This document shows, piece by piece, positions 1 to 7,514 of a stretch of 14,023 nt of DNA; the first letter of the stretch is position 1; every line of letters starts with the position of its first letter. The position numbers were made by a program, and so were the translations under genes. This DNA is from Peptococcaceae bacterium (GTDB taxonomy: Bacteria; Bacillota; Peptococcia; Peptococcales; Peptococcaceae). Under the pieces are notes generated by a model, which was not told the DNA's origin, made no database searches, and worked only from the letters and a program-made list of their open reading frames with translations. Where the stretch lies: positions 1 to 14,023 of the forward strand of contig CAAEKP010000165.1 in the NCBI GenBank assembly GCA_900756555.1. Direction: 5' to 3'.

Positions 1-924
1 AACTGCGACTTCCTGTTTGAAGCTGCTGTAGCTGGGGCTATTCCAATTATCCGTCCGCTGAAACAGTGTCTGGCTGCCAACACCATCAGTGAAGTTATGG
101 GGATTGTCAACGGGACAACCAACTACATCCTGACTAAAATGACTCTGGAAGGCATGAGCTTCCAGGAAGCATTAGCAAAAGCAACCGAGCTGGGCTATGC
201 AGAAGCAGACCCAACCGCTGATATTGAAGGGATTGACGCGGCTCGTAAGGTGGCAATCATGGCTTCTATTGCTTTTAACTCCCGTGTAGTGCTGGATGAT
301 GTGTATATCGAAGGGATCACCAAGCTGACTGCTGAAGATATCACCTACGCGACTGAAATGGGTTACACCATCAAACTGTTGGGCGTGGCGCGTCACAATG
401 AAGACGAAGGCATTGAAGTGCGCGTACATCCTATGCTGATTCCAAGCAGCCATCCACTGGCTACTGTAAACGATTCTTTCAATGCAGTGTTTGTGCATGG
501 TGATGCAGTAGATGATGTAATGTTCTATGGCCGCGGCGCTGGTGAAATGCCAACTGCCAGTGCAGTAGTGGGCGATGTGATGGATATTGCCCGCAACATT
601 CAGTATAATTGCAAAGGCCGCATTCGCTGCACCTGCTACAAAGAGATTCCAATTAAATCTATTGATGAATGCCGCAGCAGTTACTTTATCCGTATGCAGG
701 TTCACAATCGTCCTGGCGTATTGGCGGCTATTGCAGGCGCCTTTGGGGAGAATAATGTGAGCATTGCGCAGTTTGTACAGAAAAATGTACAGAATGAGGA
801 TGCGGAACTGGTGCTGATTACGGAAGATGTACTGGAAAAAGATTTCAAGGCCGCAGTAGAAGCGCTGAAACCAATGCCAGCTCTGCGTGAAATTTCTGCT
901 ATCATTCGTGTGTATTCTGCATAA
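1..924 (+). CDS. hom: Homoserine dehydrogenase, C-terminal part (5' end outside window)
   Basis: This enzyme reduces aspartate semialdehyde to homoserine with NAD(P)H in the cytoplasmic aspartate pathway. The reading frame is open from base 1, giving 307 residues; the N-terminal nucleotide-binding domain lies upstream of the window, so the gene is cut by the window edge and not broken. The catalytic-domain signature MGIVNGTTNYIL begins at fragment residue 33. The segment YAEADPTADIEGIDAARK carries the family's active-site residues: E68, D79 and K83 match yeast E208, D219 and K223 in spacing. An ACT domain from about residue 228 to the end (RPGVLAAIAGAFG) marks the longer, allosterically regulated form, probably inhibited by threonine (family knowledge). 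The next gene, thrB, follows 21 nt after the stop, so the two are probably co-transcribed. Identification is secure; the start cannot be given. Confidence 0.97.
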   Translation, partial: NCDFLFEAAVAGAIPIIRPLKQCLAANTISEVMGIVNGTTNYILTKMTLEGMSFQEALAKATELGYAEADPTADIEGIDAARKVAIMASIAFNSRVVLDDVYIEGITKLTAEDITYATEMGYTIKLLGVARHNEDEGIEVRVHPMLIPSSHPLATVNDSFNAVFVHGDAVDDVMFYGRGAGEMPTASAVVGDVMDIARNIQYNCKGRIRCTCYKEIPIKSIDECRSSYFIRMQVHNRPGVLAAIAGAFGENNVSIAQFVQKNVQNEDAELVLITEDVLEKDFKAAVEALKPMPALREISAIIRVYSA

Positions 925-945
925 ACAATAAAGGGGCGGATTTTT

Positions 946-1845
946 TTGAAACGGATGCGGATTCCGGCTACTACAGCCAATATGGGGCCGGGTTTTGACT
1001 GTATCGGTATGGCCTTCGACCTGTACAACTACATCAGTTATGAAACAGTTGCAGAAGAAGGCTATTGCGAACTGTCCTCTGACGGTGATGCAGGAAAAAT
1101 TGATTTAAGCAAAGATAATTTGATTTATAGAGCCTACTGCGCGGTGTTTGCTGCGCTGCAAAAGCCAGTGGCGGGTATCAGAATGCATTTTGAAAACAAT
1201 GTGCCTTATTCCCGCGGATTAGGAAGCAGCTCAGCTGCGTTGATTGGTGGGGTAAAAGTAGCGAACGATGTGTTGGGCAATCCGCTGGATCATCGTGCAC
1301 TGCTGAATATCGCACTGCAGTTTGAAGGCCACCCGGATAATATTGCACCAGCATTGCTGGGCGGTGTGGTTATCAGTGGCCTGGAAAAAGACGGTACGGT
1401 ATTTTATCGCAAAATTACGCCGCCTGCCAATCTGCACTGCACGGTAATCATTCCGGATTATCCGCTGGCAACCCAGAAAGCCCGGGAAGTGCTTCCCAAA
1501 CAGCTGTCCATGCAGGACGCGGTGTTTAACATCGGACGCATGGCGTTGCTGGTAGATGCGCTGCATACTGGCGACTTGCAGCAGTTGGCGTTGGCCATGG
1601 AGGATCGGCTGCACCAGCCATATCGGATGCCGCTGATTATCGGTATGGAAGAACTGATTCCAACGGCAAAAGCACTGGGCGCGCTGAATGTTACCATCAG
1701 CGGTGCTGGCCCAACTATTTTGCTGGTGAGTGACGGCGAAAAAGATTTTTCGTCATTAAACGAACTGTTGGCGAAAAAAGGGGTCACAGCAAAAATCACT
1801 GCACTGCATCCTGTCAATGAAGGTGCAGTGGTCATTGAAGGATAG
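946..1845 (+). CDS. thrB: Homoserine kinase (GHMP family)
   Basis: It phosphorylates homoserine to O-phosphohomoserine using ATP, the step before threonine synthase. The 299-residue product has the usual family length. Near the N-terminus it has the motif ANMGPGFD (11-18). The GHMP ATP-binding loop PYSRGLGSSSAALIGG is at 87-102, and a C-terminal glycine-rich motif SGAGPT is present. I chose the TTG start at 946 because the purine-rich ribosome binding site GGGGCGG (933-939) sits 6 nt upstream of it; the ATG at 955 would be 15 nt away. It lies between hom and lysC with short gaps (21 and 14 nt), consistent with one operon. thrC is not in this window, so threonine synthase must be encoded elsewhere or upstream. 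Confidence 0.96.
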   Translation: MKRMRIPATTANMGPGFDCIGMAFDLYNYISYETVAEEGYCELSSDGDAGKIDLSKDNLIYRAYCAVFAALQKPVAGIRMHFENNVPYSRGLGSSSAALIGGVKVANDVLGNPLDHRALLNIALQFEGHPDNIAPALLGGVVISGLEKDGTVFYRKITPPANLHCTVIIPDYPLATQKAREVLPKQLSMQDAVFNIGRMALLVDALHTGDLQQLALAMEDRLHQPYRMPLIIGMEELIPTAKALGALNVTISGAGPTILLVSDGEKDFSSLNELLAKKGVTAKITALHPVNEGAVVIEG

Positions 1846-1859
1846 GAGAGACGACAAAC

Positions 1860-3092
1860 ATGGCACTGATTGTACAAAAATATGGCGGAACATCTGTGGG
1901 TACCGTAGAACGGGTGAAGCATGTAGCAAAACATATTGAAAGTTTCCGCAAAGCGGGACACGATATGATTATTACCGTTTCTGCGCCAAGTGGTGTGACC
2001 GACAAACTGATTGAAATGACAAAAAACTTTGAAAAAAAACCGCCAACAAGAGAAATGGATGTGCTGTTGTCCACAGGGGAACAGATTTCTATCGCTCTGC
2101 TGGCTATGGCTTTGAACGATTTGGGGATTCCTTCTGTATCTATGACAGGAAGCCAAATGGGTATTATGACAACGAACGCGCATATGAAAGCCAGAATCAA
2201 CTATATTAAAACTGATAAAATCCGCAAAGAACTGGATGAAGGCAAAGTTATCATCGTGGCTGGGTTCCAGGGCATTACGGAGGAAGGCGAAATTACCACA
2301 TTAGGACGCGGCGGTTCTGATACCACTGCAGTGGCAGTGGCAGCAGCTACCAATGCTGATTTGTGCGAAATTTACACCGACGTTGACGGCGTTTACACCG
2401 CTGACCCAAGAATGGTAGAGCACACCAGCAAACTGTCCATGATTACCCATGATGAAATGCTGGAACTGGCCAGTCTGGGCGCAAAAGTGCTGCATCCACG
2501 CTCTGTAGAAATAGCGAAAATCCATGATGTAAAATTATGCGTACGTTCAAGTTTTGATACAACCAAGGAGGGAACCTTTGTGGTAAGCAGAGATCAGTTA
2601 GAAAAAGAATTTGTAGTAACAGGCTTAGCTTGTGACCAAAAAGTAGCAAAAATCGGAATCTTTGATTTGGAGGATAAACCAGGCTCCGCAACAAAAGTGT
2701 TCCAGGCTCTGGCAAACGCCAATGTAAACGTTGATATGATTGTACAGAGTGCAATGCGTAACGATTTGAACGACATTGCGTTCACTGTACCAAAAGATGA
2801 AGTAGAAAATGCAGTAGAAGTATTAGAATCATTAAGAAATGAACTGAGCATGTCTGACGTTGTGTACTCTACCGATGTAGCAAAAGTGTCCATCGTGGGC
2901 GCAGGTATGATTACTTCGCCAGGTGTTGCTGCTAAAATGTTCTCCGTACTGGCAGACAACAGCATCAACATTCAGATGATCAGTACTTCCGAAATTAAAG
3001 TATCCTGTATCATTGATAAAAACAACGACATTCCTAAAAAAGCAATGCAGGCGCTGCATGATGCCTTTGAATTAGATAAACTCAACGGCTAA
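1860..3092 (+). CDS. lysC: Aspartokinase, class with internal beta-subunit start
   Basis: It phosphorylates aspartate to aspartyl-4-phosphate, the committed step to lysine, threonine and methionine. The 410-residue length is close to Bacillus subtilis LysC. The amino-acid kinase domain (about 1-245) begins with the aspartokinase signature KYGGTSV (7-13) and contains TTLGRGGSDTTA and the substrate-site region YTDVDGVYTADPR. Two ACT domains follow (about 260-335 and 340-410), the usual place for feedback control by lysine and threonine. The start ATG has an AGGAGA ribosome binding site 10 nt upstream that overlaps the thrB stop codon. Inside the gene, a near-perfect ribosome binding site precedes an in-frame GTG at codon 241, so a separate 170-residue regulatory subunit is likely made from the same frame (listed separately). 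A strong terminator follows at 3139. Confidence 0.97.
   Translation: MALIVQKYGGTSVGTVERVKHVAKHIESFRKAGHDMIITVSAPSGVTDKLIEMTKNFEKKPPTREMDVLLSTGEQISIALLAMALNDLGIPSVSMTGSQMGIMTTNAHMKARINYIKTDKIRKELDEGKVIIVAGFQGITEEGEITTLGRGGSDTTAVAVAAATNADLCEIYTDVDGVYTADPRMVEHTSKLSMITHDEMLELASLGAKVLHPRSVEIAKIHDVKLCVRSSFDTTKEGTFVVSRDQLEKEFVVTGLACDQKVAKIGIFDLEDKPGSATKVFQALANANVNVDMIVQSAMRNDLNDIAFTVPKDEVENAVEVLESLRNELSMSDVVYSTDVAKVSIVGAGMITSPGVAAKMFSVLADNSINIQMISTSEIKVSCIIDKNNDIPKKAMQALHDAFELDKLNG
2565..2582 (+). promoter_or_regulatory. Internal ribosome binding site and GTG start for aspartokinase beta subunit
   Basis: AAGGAGGG (2565-2572) is followed after 7 nt by GTG (2580-2582), which is codon 241 of lysC and in frame. 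Translation from here gives a 170-residue protein holding only the two ACT domains. Bacillus subtilis and Corynebacterium glutamicum lysC are known to make such an alpha2beta2 enzyme from an internal start near codon 246-250 (established knowledge). The Shine-Dalgarno sequence here is stronger than the one of lysC itself, which supports a functional start, although no protein evidence is available. Confidence 0.75.
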
Positions 3093-3138
3093 GAATCATG
3101 CAACGGGCCTGTCAGAGCCAAGATGACACGAACCATAT

Positions 3139-3176
3139 AAAAGGATGTACAGTCTATGTGCTGTGCGTCCTTTTTT
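3139..3176 (+). terminator. Intrinsic terminator of hom-thrB-lysC
   Basis: The 14-bp stem pairs 3139-3152 with 3161-3174 (two G-U pairs) around an 8-nt loop, and the T run is 3171-3176. It lies 46 nt past the lysC stop and ends the amino-acid operon. Confidence 0.9.
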
Positions 3177-3265
3177 GGTGGAAAATGACACCTTAGCCTA
3201 TACATAGAGAAGGGCAAAGGTGGAAACAAAAGATTGTGAATACAGTATAATTCAATGGACAACGA

Positions 3266-3294
3266 TTGTAATTTTGGAGCAAAAGTGCTAATAT
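3266..3294 (+). promoter_or_regulatory. Candidate promoter of tRNA-Val
   Basis: The -35-like TTGTAA (3266-3271) and -10-like TAATAT (3289-3294) are separated by 17 nt, and transcription would start about 6 nt before the tRNA. Each box matches the sigma-70 consensus at 4 of 6 positions. A second TATAAT at 3246-3251 lacks a good -35 box and is the weaker alternative. Confidence 0.55.
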
Positions 3295-3306
3295 ACTTAG
3301 TTGTAA

Positions 3307-3380
3307 GGGTGATTAGCTCAGTTGGTTAGAGTACTTGCCTCACATGCAAGGGGTCGAAGGTTCGAGTCCTTTATCGCCCA
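3307..3380 (+). tRNA. tRNA-Val (anticodon CAC)
   Basis: A full cloverleaf can be drawn. The acceptor stem GGGTGAT pairs with ATCGCCC (one G-U), the D arm is GCTC/GAGT, the anticodon stem is CTTGC/GCAAG with loop CTCACAT (anticodon CAC, reading GTG valine codons), the variable loop is 5 nt, and the T arm GAAGG/CCTTT has loop TTCGAGT. The discriminator base is A. The following bases are TCT, so the 3' CCA is not encoded and must be added after transcription. It stands alone between its own promoter and terminator. Confidence 0.95.
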
Positions 3381-3385
3381 TCTGG

Positions 3386-3421
3386 AAAGCGGTTTTTGCC
3401 ATTGGCAGGAACCGCTCTTTT
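3386..3421 (+). terminator. Intrinsic terminator after tRNA-Val
   Basis: AGCGGTT (3388-3394) pairs with AACCGCT (3410-3416), continued inward by TGCC/GGCA with a 3-base loop, and followed by CTTTT. It begins 5 nt after the tRNA, as expected for a single-tRNA unit. Confidence 0.85.
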
Positions 3422-3538
3422 AGTTCTGTTGCTGTTTTTGTATTTGAACATCGGACAGGAGGAAGGATTTTTCTTTCCGTTGCAGAATTCTATACCTTAT
3501 ATCGGCTGTATAACAATAAAGAAAGAGAGGAACGCAGA

Positions 3539-3769
3539 ATGAGTGAAATCAGTTACGAAATTATAGAAACCTTGGGTGTATTGTCCACAAACCATAGTGG
3601 ATGGCAAAAGGAATTGAATAAAATCAGCTGGAATGGCAGAGCGCCAAAGTATGACTTACGGGACTGGGCGCCGGATCACGCTAAAATGGGGAAGGGTGTT
3701 ACATTATCCGCAGAGGAATTGCAGGCATTGAAAGCGTTGCTGGATAATCTGCCATTGGAAATTAAATAA
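3539..3769 (+). CDS. ydbC: YdbC/PC4-family single-stranded nucleic acid binding protein
   Basis: This 76-residue protein belongs to the bacterial PC4 (transcriptional coactivator p15) family, small dimers that bind single-stranded DNA or RNA and are common in Bacillota, typified by Lactococcus YdbC. The diagnostic stretch runs from GVLSTNHSGWQKELN through ISWNGRAPKYDLRDW to KMGKGVTLSAEE, covering the beta sheet and the C-terminal helix. The open frame extends upstream to 3335, but that would overlap the tRNA gene and its terminator. The ATG at 3539 has AGAGAGG 8 nt upstream and gives the normal family length, so I chose it. The in vivo role of bacterial members is not well established. It stands as a single gene between the tRNA and the carboxypeptidase gene. 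Its promoter is unclear; TATAAC at 3509-3514 is a possible -10 box. Confidence 0.9.
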   Translation: MSEISYEIIETLGVLSTNHSGWQKELNKISWNGRAPKYDLRDWAPDHAKMGKGVTLSAEELQALKALLDNLPLEIK

Positions 3770-3794
3770 GAAGAACGGAAGGTTCGTTTAACGT

Positions 3795-3820
3795 AAGATC
3801 TTTGAGATTTTCTTAAAATT
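3795..3820 (+). terminator. Weak hairpin after ydbC, possible terminator
   Basis: AAGATCT (3795-3801) pairs with AGATTTT (3805-3811, one G-U) over a 3-base loop, followed by CTTAAAATTTTG. The stem is short and AT-rich and the T run is interrupted, so termination here is uncertain. Confidence 0.3.
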
Positions 3821-3831
3821 TTGAAAAGAAT

Positions 3832-3861
3832 CGTGACTTCTCTGGAAAAATAGCATATAAT
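3832..3861 (+). promoter_or_regulatory. Candidate promoter of the VanY-type carboxypeptidase gene
   Basis: A perfect -10 box TATAAT (3856-3861) is preceded after 18 nt by GTGACT (3832-3837), which shares TGAC with the -35 consensus. The predicted start is about 40 nt upstream of the ATG at 3908. Confidence 0.6.
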
Positions 3862-3907
3862 AAGAAAGACGAACAAATGTTAACTTTTTAGGAAAGAGGA
3901 GAACGAA

Positions 3908-4753
3908 ATGCAGGAAGAAAGAACATCTCGCATGCAGAACCAGCAGCGAAAAAAACAACAGCAGACAAGGTTTCTCGTTTTGATTTTAGTTGTCGCTTTG
4001 TTGGGTGGCATTGCCGTTTTTATATTGGCTGATAACGACCAGCCAGCTGTGCAGCAACCAAAGGGTGGAATAACTGACCAGCCTTCAACAGAAGGGGCAG
4101 ATGGACAGTCTGTGGAAGAACCGGAATCAATGATTCCAACGGTAGCAGCGGAGGAAAGCTGGAAAACTGTATTGGTCAACAAAGACCATGCGCTGGCCGA
4201 TGGCTATGTGCCGGAACTGGTAGCGGTGGACAATACTGACTTTAAATTTGATGCTCGTGCAGCTGCGGATTTAAACGCCATGTTGCAAGGGGCTCGCGAT
4301 GCCGGCTTATCGCCGATGATTTGTTCCTCCTACCGTACCTGGGAACGGCAGACGTCTTTGTTTGAAAAACAGGTGGTCAAGCAGCAGAATACAGGCCTGA
4401 CTTATGATGAAGCTTATGAAAAAGCGAAAACGGTAGTGGCTTATCCCGGCACCAGCGAACATCAGACAGGGCTGGCTACGGACATTGTGGCGACCAGCCA
4501 TCAGATGCTGGATGATTCACAGGCTGACACTCCAGAGCAGCAGTGGCTAATGGCTAATTGCTGGCAGTATGGGTTTGTGCTGCGTTATCCGGCAGGTAAA
4601 AGTGATCTCACAGGCGTAATCTACGAGCCATGGCATTATCGCTATGTGGGCAAAGAAGTAGCGCAGTATATTATGGAAAATGGTCTGTGCCTGGAAGAAT
4701 ACTGGCAGCAGTTAGAAGCACAGCAAGCACCGGCAGAACAGCCAGCCGCGTAA
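3908..4753 (+). CDS. Membrane-anchored D-alanyl-D-alanine carboxypeptidase, VanY type (peptidase M15B)
   Basis: It is predicted to remove the terminal D-Ala from peptidoglycan stem peptides outside the membrane. The 281-residue product starts with a basic cytoplasmic tail (1-21), one transmembrane segment (about 22-41) with no obvious cleavage site, and a Gln/Pro/Glu-rich linker (45-80). The catalytic domain is about 85-262. Family motifs are SSYRTWERQ (140-148), the zinc site SEHQTGLATD (183-192; ligands H185 and D192) and EPWHYRYVG (240-248; catalytic E240 and ligand H243), so it should be active. A GGAAAGAGGAG ribosome binding site precedes the ATG. The tail after 262 is low-complexity (Gln/Ala/Pro). 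No vanS, vanR or D-Ala-D-Lac ligase gene is nearby, so ordinary wall remodelling is more likely than glycopeptide resistance. Confidence 0.92.
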   Translation: MQEERTSRMQNQQRKKQQQTRFLVLILVVALLGGIAVFILADNDQPAVQQPKGGITDQPSTEGADGQSVEEPESMIPTVAAEESWKTVLVNKDHALADGYVPELVAVDNTDFKFDARAAADLNAMLQGARDAGLSPMICSSYRTWERQTSLFEKQVVKQQNTGLTYDEAYEKAKTVVAYPGTSEHQTGLATDIVATSHQMLDDSQADTPEQQWLMANCWQYGFVLRYPAGKSDLTGVIYEPWHYRYVGKEVAQYIMENGLCLEEYWQQLEAQQAPAEQPAA

Positions 4754-4783
4754 AATTTAATAGTAACAGTGTTGCTTAAAACA

Positions 4784-4846
4784 AGAGCACTATCTTTGTA
4801 TAAAGTTCATTTTCCAATGGACTTACAGCAAAGATAGTGCTTTTTT
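4784..4846 (+). terminator. Long hairpin terminator after the carboxypeptidase gene
   Basis: A perfect 13-bp stem (4786-4798 with 4829-4841) encloses an inner stem AGTTCATT/AATGGACT and is followed by six T residues (4841-4846). It isolates the carboxypeptidase gene from the following operon, which must start between here and 4944. Confidence 0.92.
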
Positions 4847-4943
4847 GTTGTGCACAAATTTAATGAGCGAATTGCAAAAATTATTTCTATTTTCCGGCCA
4901 AGCTGCATAGATTGTACTATTCAACTGGAAAGGGGATTGTATT

Positions 4944-6374
4944 ATGCAGGAACAGGTGACAGAAAAAACTGTGCAGGAAGAAATTGCGGAACTGGTGGTT
5001 AAGGGCCGCAAAGCAATGGAGGAGATTAAGGATTACACTCAGGAGCAGGCCAATCGGTTGGTGCAGGCTGCGGCGTGGGCTATTTATCAGCAGGAGCATG
5101 CGGAAACACTGGCATCGCTGTCGGTGCAGGACACCGGTTTAGGCAAATATGAGGACAAAGTGTCCAAAAATCAGCGCAAAACGCTGGGTACCTTACGGGA
5201 TTTGTTAGACCCGGAAGCCAAATCTGTGGGTGTTATCCATGTAGATGAAGCAAAAAATATTATTGAGATTGCCAAACCGGTGGGCGTGGTGGGCGCTATC
5301 TGTCCTTCCACCAATCCGGGCGCTACTCCGGCCAATAAAGCGATGATGGCACTAAAAGGCCGCAATGCGGTAATTTTGGCACCGTCGCCAAAAGGAGCAT
5401 CTACCTGTGAAAAATATTTGGAATATTTGCACGCGGAACTGAAAAAAATTGGCGCGCCGCTGGATTTGGTGCAGATGGTGCCGGGGCCGGTGTCCAAAGA
5501 AAAAACAGGGGAACTGATGAAACAGGTGGACTTTATTGCGCTGACTGGCTCTGCTAAAAATATTCAGATGGCGCAAACCTCCGGCACGCCTAATGTTTGT
5601 GTGAGTGCGGGCAATGTGGTCAGCGTGGTGGACAGCACCGCCGACTTAAAAGACGCAGCACATAAAATTATGCTCAGCAAAACCTTCGACCATGCTACCA
5701 GCTGTTCCAGCGATAACGCGGTAGTGATTGAGGCGGCTGTGTATGATGAGATGATGGCAGCGTTAGTAGCTGAGGGCGGCTATCTGTGCAATGCGGACGA
5801 AAAAGCAGCCTTGCAGGATGCTATGTGGGACAAAGAAACCGGCAAACGCAGAGGGGCTACCACAGCCAAACCAGCATCTGTGATGGCACAGGAAGCAGGC
5901 TTTACAAATGAGGCTGCGATGAACGCAAAATTCTTCATGGTGGAAGAAACCGGTTACGGCAAAGGCTATCCATTCTCCGACGAAAAATTAGCGCTGGTGC
6001 TCACCGTGTACAAAGCAGAAGATTTTGCGCAGGCGTTGGCAATCACCAAAGGGATTCTGAACCACAAGGGTAGAGGGCACTCCTGTGGCTTACACACCAA
6101 AGATGACGCGCACGTTCTGGAAATCGGCAAAGAGATGGATGTGTGCCGTCTGCTTATTAATCAGGCGCAATGTTTCGGCAATGGCGGCAGTTTTGACAAC
6201 GGCCTGAACTTTACCTTATCCATGGGCGGCGGTACCTGGGCTGGCAATAATATCAAAGAAAATCTGAACTACAAGCACTTTATTCAGATTACCAAAGTAG
6301 CAGGACTGATTCCGGCTGTGGTGCCTACTGCGGAAGAACTGTTCGGCGATTACTGGCAGGCTTACGGCAAATAA
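4944..6374 (+). CDS. CoA-acylating aldehyde dehydrogenase, SauS-like
   Basis: This class interconverts an aldehyde and an acyl-CoA with NAD(P)H through a catalytic cysteine thioester. The 476-residue product is a stand-alone acylating domain related to EutE and the N-terminal half of AdhE, with no alcohol dehydrogenase part. Visible features are the NAD-site segment AKPVGVVGAICPSTNP (110-125), TGSAKN (201-206), the catalytic motif FDHATSCSSDNAV (248-260; nucleophile C254), and NQAQCFGNGGSFDNG (406-420). By recollection, TSCSSDN and the C-terminal EELFGDYWQAYGK resemble the sulfoacetaldehyde dehydrogenase (SauS) subgroup more than EutE, AdhE or Clostridium kluyveri succinate-semialdehyde dehydrogenase; no alignment was possible. 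The ribosome binding site GGAAAGGGG lies 8 nt before the ATG. It heads an operon with a CoA ligase pair, so acid, acyl-CoA and aldehyde form one route. Family is secure; substrate (sulfoacetaldehyde, succinate semialdehyde or other) is unresolved. Confidence 0.88.
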   Translation: MQEQVTEKTVQEEIAELVVKGRKAMEEIKDYTQEQANRLVQAAAWAIYQQEHAETLASLSVQDTGLGKYEDKVSKNQRKTLGTLRDLLDPEAKSVGVIHVDEAKNIIEIAKPVGVVGAICPSTNPGATPANKAMMALKGRNAVILAPSPKGASTCEKYLEYLHAELKKIGAPLDLVQMVPGPVSKEKTGELMKQVDFIALTGSAKNIQMAQTSGTPNVCVSAGNVVSVVDSTADLKDAAHKIMLSKTFDHATSCSSDNAVVIEAAVYDEMMAALVAEGGYLCNADEKAALQDAMWDKETGKRRGATTAKPASVMAQEAGFTNEAAMNAKFFMVEETGYGKGYPFSDEKLALVLTVYKAEDFAQALAITKGILNHKGRGHSCGLHTKDDAHVLEIGKEMDVCRLLINQAQCFGNGGSFDNGLNFTLSMGGGTWAGNNIKENLNYKHFIQITKVAGLIPAVVPTAEELFGDYWQAYGK

Positions 6375-6395
6375 ACAGAGGGGGAGAGCAGTGCC

Positions 6396-7514
6396 ATGAA
6401 ATTATTTGAGTATCAGGCAAAAGAAATTTTTCAGCAGTTTGGCATCAATGTGCCGGAAAGCAAGCTGGTGACTAACAGCGACGAACTGGCCGCGGCGGTG
6501 GACACAATCGGTCTGCCCTGCGTGGTGAAAGCGCAGGTATTGCACGGCGGCCGCGGCAAAGCTGGTTTGGTTAAATTTGTGCGTACCAGAGAAGAAGCCT
6601 TACAGGAAGGGCAGCGTATTTTAGATGTTACCGGGATGCAGCTGCTGGTGGAAGCAGCGGTAGAGAAACAAAAGGAAATCTATCTGTCCATTACTGGCGA
6701 CCCTGTGGTGGGCAAGGCATTGGTGATGGCCTGTGCCGATGGCGGTATGGATATCGAGGAGATTGCCCGCACAGAACCAGAAAAAATTATTCGTCAGCAC
6801 ATTGATTTGAACGACGGTATTTTTCCGTATCAGGCACAGGATTTATTCTATCAGCTGGGGTTTGATAAAGATATGGTCAAAGAAGCCGGTAAATTGCTGA
6901 CAGGTTTATACAATGCCTTCCGCAAGTATGAGGCGGAACTGGTAGAAATCAATCCTGTTATGATTACAACCGATGGAAAATTTGTGGCAGCCGATGGGAA
7001 GTTCAACATTGATGACCATGCAATTGACCGTTATCCACAGTTTGAAAAGAGCAGAGCTTATTATAAGACCGACTTAGAATATGAAGCGGCGCTGGAAGGT
7101 GTTCCATTTATTCAGTTTGACGGTGATATTGGTTTGTTGGTAGCGGGTGCCGGGTTAGCCAATGTGGTGTTTGACCTGATTAACTATAATCATGGTTCCG
7201 TTTGTACCTATCTGGAATTTGGCGGCCCCAATTATCGCAAGGGGAAAACCTGCATGGAATTGATGTTGAAAAGTAAACCAAAAGGTATTCTGATTGTGGC
7301 CTTTGGCACCATTGCCCGAGCCGACGTGATGGCGGAAGGTATTGTAGAGGCATATCAAGAACTGAAGCCGGAAATTCCTGTGGTGACAGCCATCCGTGGC
7401 ACCGGCGAGGAGGCAGCACGGGAATTATTGCAGCAGACGCCGTTTGAAGCCTTTGACGATGTGGAGGAAGCGGTGCAGAGAATTATCGCGCTGACAGGAG
7501 GGGTGCAGAAATGA
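6396..7514 (+). CDS. ADP-forming acyl-CoA synthetase beta subunit, divergent SucC homologue
   Basis: It is the ATP-grasp subunit that binds nucleotide and exchanges phosphate with the alpha subunit in a reversible acid + CoA + ATP reaction. The 372 residues match SucC in length (E. coli 388). The N-terminal ATP-grasp fold has AQVLHGGRGKAG (46-57) and the metal-site motif ELVEINP (181-187). The C-terminal ligase domain differs from true SucC: the phosphate-binding loop normally FLDVGGGA reads YLEFGGPN (272-279), and NIFGGIVRCD reads VAFGTIARAD (301-310). These loops lie near the active-site histidine and the acid substrate, which suggests another substrate than succinate, as seen in malate-CoA ligase (MtkA) or the sulfoacetate-CoA ligase SauC. 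A GAGGGGGAGAG ribosome binding site is 8 nt from the ATG. Its stop overlaps the start of the alpha-subunit gene by 4 nt, so the two are translationally coupled. Confidence 0.88.
   Translation: MKLFEYQAKEIFQQFGINVPESKLVTNSDELAAAVDTIGLPCVVKAQVLHGGRGKAGLVKFVRTREEALQEGQRILDVTGMQLLVEAAVEKQKEIYLSITGDPVVGKALVMACADGGMDIEEIARTEPEKIIRQHIDLNDGIFPYQAQDLFYQLGFDKDMVKEAGKLLTGLYNAFRKYEAELVEINPVMITTDGKFVAADGKFNIDDHAIDRYPQFEKSRAYYKTDLEYEAALEGVPFIQFDGDIGLLVAGAGLANVVFDLINYNHGSVCTYLEFGGPNYRKGKTCMELMLKSKPKGILIVAFGTIARADVMAEGIVEAYQELKPEIPVVTAIRGTGEEAARELLQQTPFEAFDDVEEAVQRIIALTGGVQK

Noticed and set aside
1458..2183. A 241-codon minus-strand open frame opposite thrB and lysC
   Set aside because: It lies fully opposite two well-identified genes, has a Cys/His/Ser-rich shadow-like composition and no recognisable domain.
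3335..3538. N-terminal extension of the YdbC/PC4 reading frame to an ATG at 3335
   Set aside because: It runs through the tRNA-Val gene and its terminator hairpin; the ATG at 3539 has a good ribosome binding site and gives the normal family length.
3908..4753. Glycopeptide resistance locus based on the VanY-like gene
   Set aside because: There is no vanRS, vanH, vanA or vanX homologue; isolated VanY-type carboxypeptidases are common housekeeping enzymes.
4872..4920. Promoter for the aldehyde dehydrogenase operon
   Set aside because: TTGCAA (4872-4877) and TACTAT (4915-4920) are present but not at compatible spacing with each other or with good partners, so no specific site is claimed although a promoter is expected here.
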